DNA of 36,897 nt from Acidimicrobiia bacterium (GTDB lineage Bacteria; Actinomycetota; Acidimicrobiia; Acidimicrobiales; Poriferisodalaceae): contig JAJDZE010000034.1 of assembly GCA_022824805.1 (NCBI GenBank), forward strand, positions 1 through 36,897, given 5' to 3'. Shown in pieces: positions 34,970 through 36,897 of this stretch. How positions within the stretch are numbered: the first letter of the stretch is position 1; every line of letters begins with the position of its first letter. Below the pieces are notes generated by a model. That model was not told where the DNA came from, ran no database searches, and worked only from the letters and a program-made list of their open reading frames with translations. Position numbers and translations under genes: made by a program.

Positions 34970-36897
34970 GCGAGCAACGCACGATTGAGCACGACTCCCC
35001 GCCAGGCCCGGCAGCCAGCCCAGCGGCACGCCTCGGTTCGGCGGCGCCGCACGACCAATGGCATGACTGGTCCGAGCTCGACGCCGCGGCGTGGCCGGAG
35101 CGTGTCGAGCGCAACTACACTCTGGTGCCGACCACCTGCTTCAACTGCGAGGCGGCGTGCGGCCTCGTGGCCTATGTGGACCGCGACACCGACGAGGTCG
35201 TTCGCTTCGAGGGCAACCCCGAACACCCCGCATCCCGGGGTCGCAACTGCGCCAAGGGCCCCGCCACGATCAACCAGGTGCACGACACCGAGCGCATCCT
35301 GTACCCGCTGCGCCGGACCGGTGAGCGTGGCAGCGGGGGATGGGAACGCGTCAGCTGGGACGAAGCGCTGACCGAGATCGCCGCCCGCATCCGGACGGCC
35401 ATCACCGAAGGCCGCCGCGACGAAGTCATGTACCACGTCGGCCGGCCCGGCGAAGACGGCTACACCGAGCGCGTGCTCACGGCGTGGGGCATCGACGGGC
35501 ACAACAGCCACACCAATGTCTGCTCCTCCAGCGCCCGCGTCGGCTACGCGACATGGATGGGCCACGACCGGCCGTCGTCGGACTTCGCGAATGCCGAGGT
35601 CATCTTCCTGATCTCGAGCCACCTCGAGGCTGGGCACTACTTCAACCCGCACGCCCAGCGCATCATCGAGGCACAGCAGCGGGGAGCGACGGTGATCTGC
35701 GTGGATCCGCGGCTGTCGAACACAGGGGCCAAGGCAGACCACTGGCTGCCGGCGTGGCCCGGCACCGAACCGGTCCTGCTGCTGAGCCTGGCCAACCTCT
35801 TGCTGGAAGCAGGCACGTGGGACCGAGCATTCGTTCACCGCTGGACGAACTGGCAGACCTACCTGGCCGAGACCCGGCCCGATCTGCCGCCGACGTTCGA
35901 GTCGGTCGAGGTGGCGCTGCGCGACGCCTACGCGCAATACACGCCTGAGCGGGCAGCGCAGCTGTGCGGCGTTGATGCGGACACTCTGCGAGAGATCGCG
36001 CATGCGATCGGCGGGGCGCTGGGCCGGTTCGCCTCCCACAACTGGCGCGCCGCCGGTGCGGGCAATCTCGGCGGCTGGCAGACCGCACGGTGCTTGTTCC
36101 TGCTCAACGTGCTCACCGGGTCGGTCGGCACGGTGGGGGGCACCACCGGGGCCGGCTGGCACAAGATGAAGCCGGCGCCGCCGCTGCGGCCGCCGCCGGT
36201 GGAGCACTGGAACGAGCTGTCGTGGCCGCGTGAGTACCCGCTCAGCCACCACGAGATGTCGATCCTGCTGCCGCACTTCCTGCGCGAGGGCAGGGGCAGG
36301 CTCGACACGTACTTCACCCGGGTCTACAACCCGGTGTGGACGAACCCCGACGGGTTCAGCTGGCTGGAGACGCTGAGCGACCCCGAGCGGGTGGGCTGCC
36401 ATGTCGCGCTCACCCCCACGTGGTCGGAGACAGCGTGGTTTGCCGACTACGTGCTGCCGATGGGCGTGGGCTCGGAGCGTCATGACCTGGCGTCGTTCGA
36501 GACGCATGCAGGCCAATGGCTGGGCTTCCGCCAGCCGGTGATGCGGCGCTATGCCGAATTGCGGGGCGCCGAGCTGGGCCCCGAGAGCCGGACCCACGAA
36601 TTCAACCCAGGCGAGGTCTGGGAGGAGAACGAGTTCTGGATCGACCTGTCATGGCGGATCGACCCCGACGGCTCGCTCGGCATCCGCCAGTGGTTCGAGA
36701 GCCCGTCCCGCCCCGGCGAGCCCATCAGCATCGACGAGTACTACGAGGCCATCTTCACCGACGAGGTGCCCGGTCTGGCCGACGACGCCGCAGCGGCTGG
36801 GCAGACGCCGCTCGAGTTCATGCGTGACCGGGGCGCCTATGCCGTGCGGGGCGATCCCTACGGCCACCACGAGCGGGTCGTTGAGCCCGCGCAGCTG
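34966..36897 (+). CDS. Molybdopterin (bis-MGD) oxidoreductase catalytic subunit, partial (runs off the end)
   Basis: The first 644 codons of a DMSO-reductase-superfamily enzyme; the frame stays open to the last base. The N-terminal [4Fe-4S] site is C58, C61, C65 and C94 (TTCFNCEAACG, then RNCAKG). The likely molybdenum ligand is Cys186 or a following Ser in NSHTNVCSSSARVGY. LISSHLEAGHYFNP and VICVDPRLSNTGAKADHW are typical MGD-binding segments. With the fused FeS/NrfD partner it resembles polysulfide/thiosulfate reductases (PsrA/PhsA) or related respiratory enzymes. The N-terminus (MSEQRTIEHDSPPG) has no twin-arginine signal, so it is probably cytoplasmic, unlike PsrA. The start is fixed by the ATGA overlap with the upstream gene. 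The electron donor or acceptor is unknown. Confidence 0.9.
   Translation, partial: MSEQRTIEHDSPPGPAASPAARLGSAAPHDQWHDWSELDAAAWPERVERNYTLVPTTCFNCEAACGLVAYVDRDTDEVVRFEGNPEHPASRGRNCAKGPATINQVHDTERILYPLRRTGERGSGGWERVSWDEALTEIAARIRTAITEGRRDEVMYHVGRPGEDGYTERVLTAWGIDGHNSHTNVCSSSARVGYATWMGHDRPSSDFANAEVIFLISSHLEAGHYFNPHAQRIIEAQQRGATVICVDPRLSNTGAKADHWLPAWPGTEPVLLLSLANLLLEAGTWDRAFVHRWTNWQTYLAETRPDLPPTFESVEVALRDAYAQYTPERAAQLCGVDADTLREIAHAIGGALGRFASHNWRAAGAGNLGGWQTARCLFLLNVLTGSVGTVGGTTGAGWHKMKPAPPLRPPPVEHWNELSWPREYPLSHHEMSILLPHFLREGRGRLDTYFTRVYNPVWTNPDGFSWLETLSDPERVGCHVALTPTWSETAWFADYVLPMGVGSERHDLASFETHAGQWLGFRQPVMRRYAELRGAELGPESRTHEFNPGEVWEENEFWIDLSWRIDPDGSLGIRQWFESPSRPGEPISIDEYYEAIFTDEVPGLADDAAAAGQTPLEFMRDRGAYAVRGDPYGHHERVVEPAQL

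Overview
The window is a high-GC bacterial chromosome segment. Dense genes, frequent GTG starts, 4-base ATGA/GTGA overlaps, a monomeric NADP isocitrate dehydrogenase, an HD-domain oxygenase-like protein and a proU-type betaine operon all fit an actinobacterium. An uncultured free-living or host-associated marine acidimicrobial lineage is my best guess, by inference only, because no rRNA or marker phylogeny is present. I saw no tRNA, rRNA, CRISPR array, intact transposase or prophage gene.

Layout. At 1-1248 are the tail of argG and an overlapping sugar-type lipoprotein binding protein. A catabolic block follows (1402-11695): monomeric isocitrate dehydrogenase, a TcuA-like flavoprotein, a malate/lactate-type dehydrogenase, a TfdA/TauD-type dioxygenase, a bifunctional beta-oxidation enzyme, a branched-chain aminotransferase and an HD-domain protein. 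At 11696-17161 is a more plastic, nucleic-acid-related zone: a broken PIN toxin tail, three tandem 23-bp repeats, an AAA/DUF4143 ATPase, and a two-gene Mre11/Rad50-like (SbcD/SbcC-like) operon. Next come a MOSC protein, a fused hydantoinase/5-oxoprolinase and lumazine synthase (17303-22471). A less GC-rich, gene-poor islet (22472-23198) holds one small membrane protein. A second catabolic block (23199-28113) has a quinone-oxidoreductase-like MDR enzyme, an amidohydrolase, two divergent alpha/beta hydrolases and an SDR. A proV-proW-proX-type betaine/proline uptake operon (28214-33506) has an unusual long extension on its permease. The window ends in a molybdoenzyme operon: a four-cluster ferredoxin fused to an NrfD-like membrane domain, followed by a molybdopterin catalytic subunit that runs off the end.

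Functional reading. Most genes encode acid, acyl-CoA, amide or ester catabolism together with osmolyte uptake, typical of a heterotroph living on dissolved organic matter. The molybdoenzyme pair suggests an extra respiratory or redox capacity whose substrate cannot be told from sequence.

Most notable. (1) Many transcription units have a TANNNT -10 box placed 6-9 bases before the start codon with no ribosome binding site, implying widespread leaderless mRNAs. (2) The Mre11/Rad50-like pair has altered metal ligands and a beta-rich apex instead of a visible zinc hook. It lies beside the repeat-flanked DUF4143 ATPase and the PIN remnant. (3) The ProW-like permease carries a roughly 400-residue membrane and coiled-coil extension. 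(4) One alpha/beta hydrolase has a Cys nucleophile position and no evident catalytic His.
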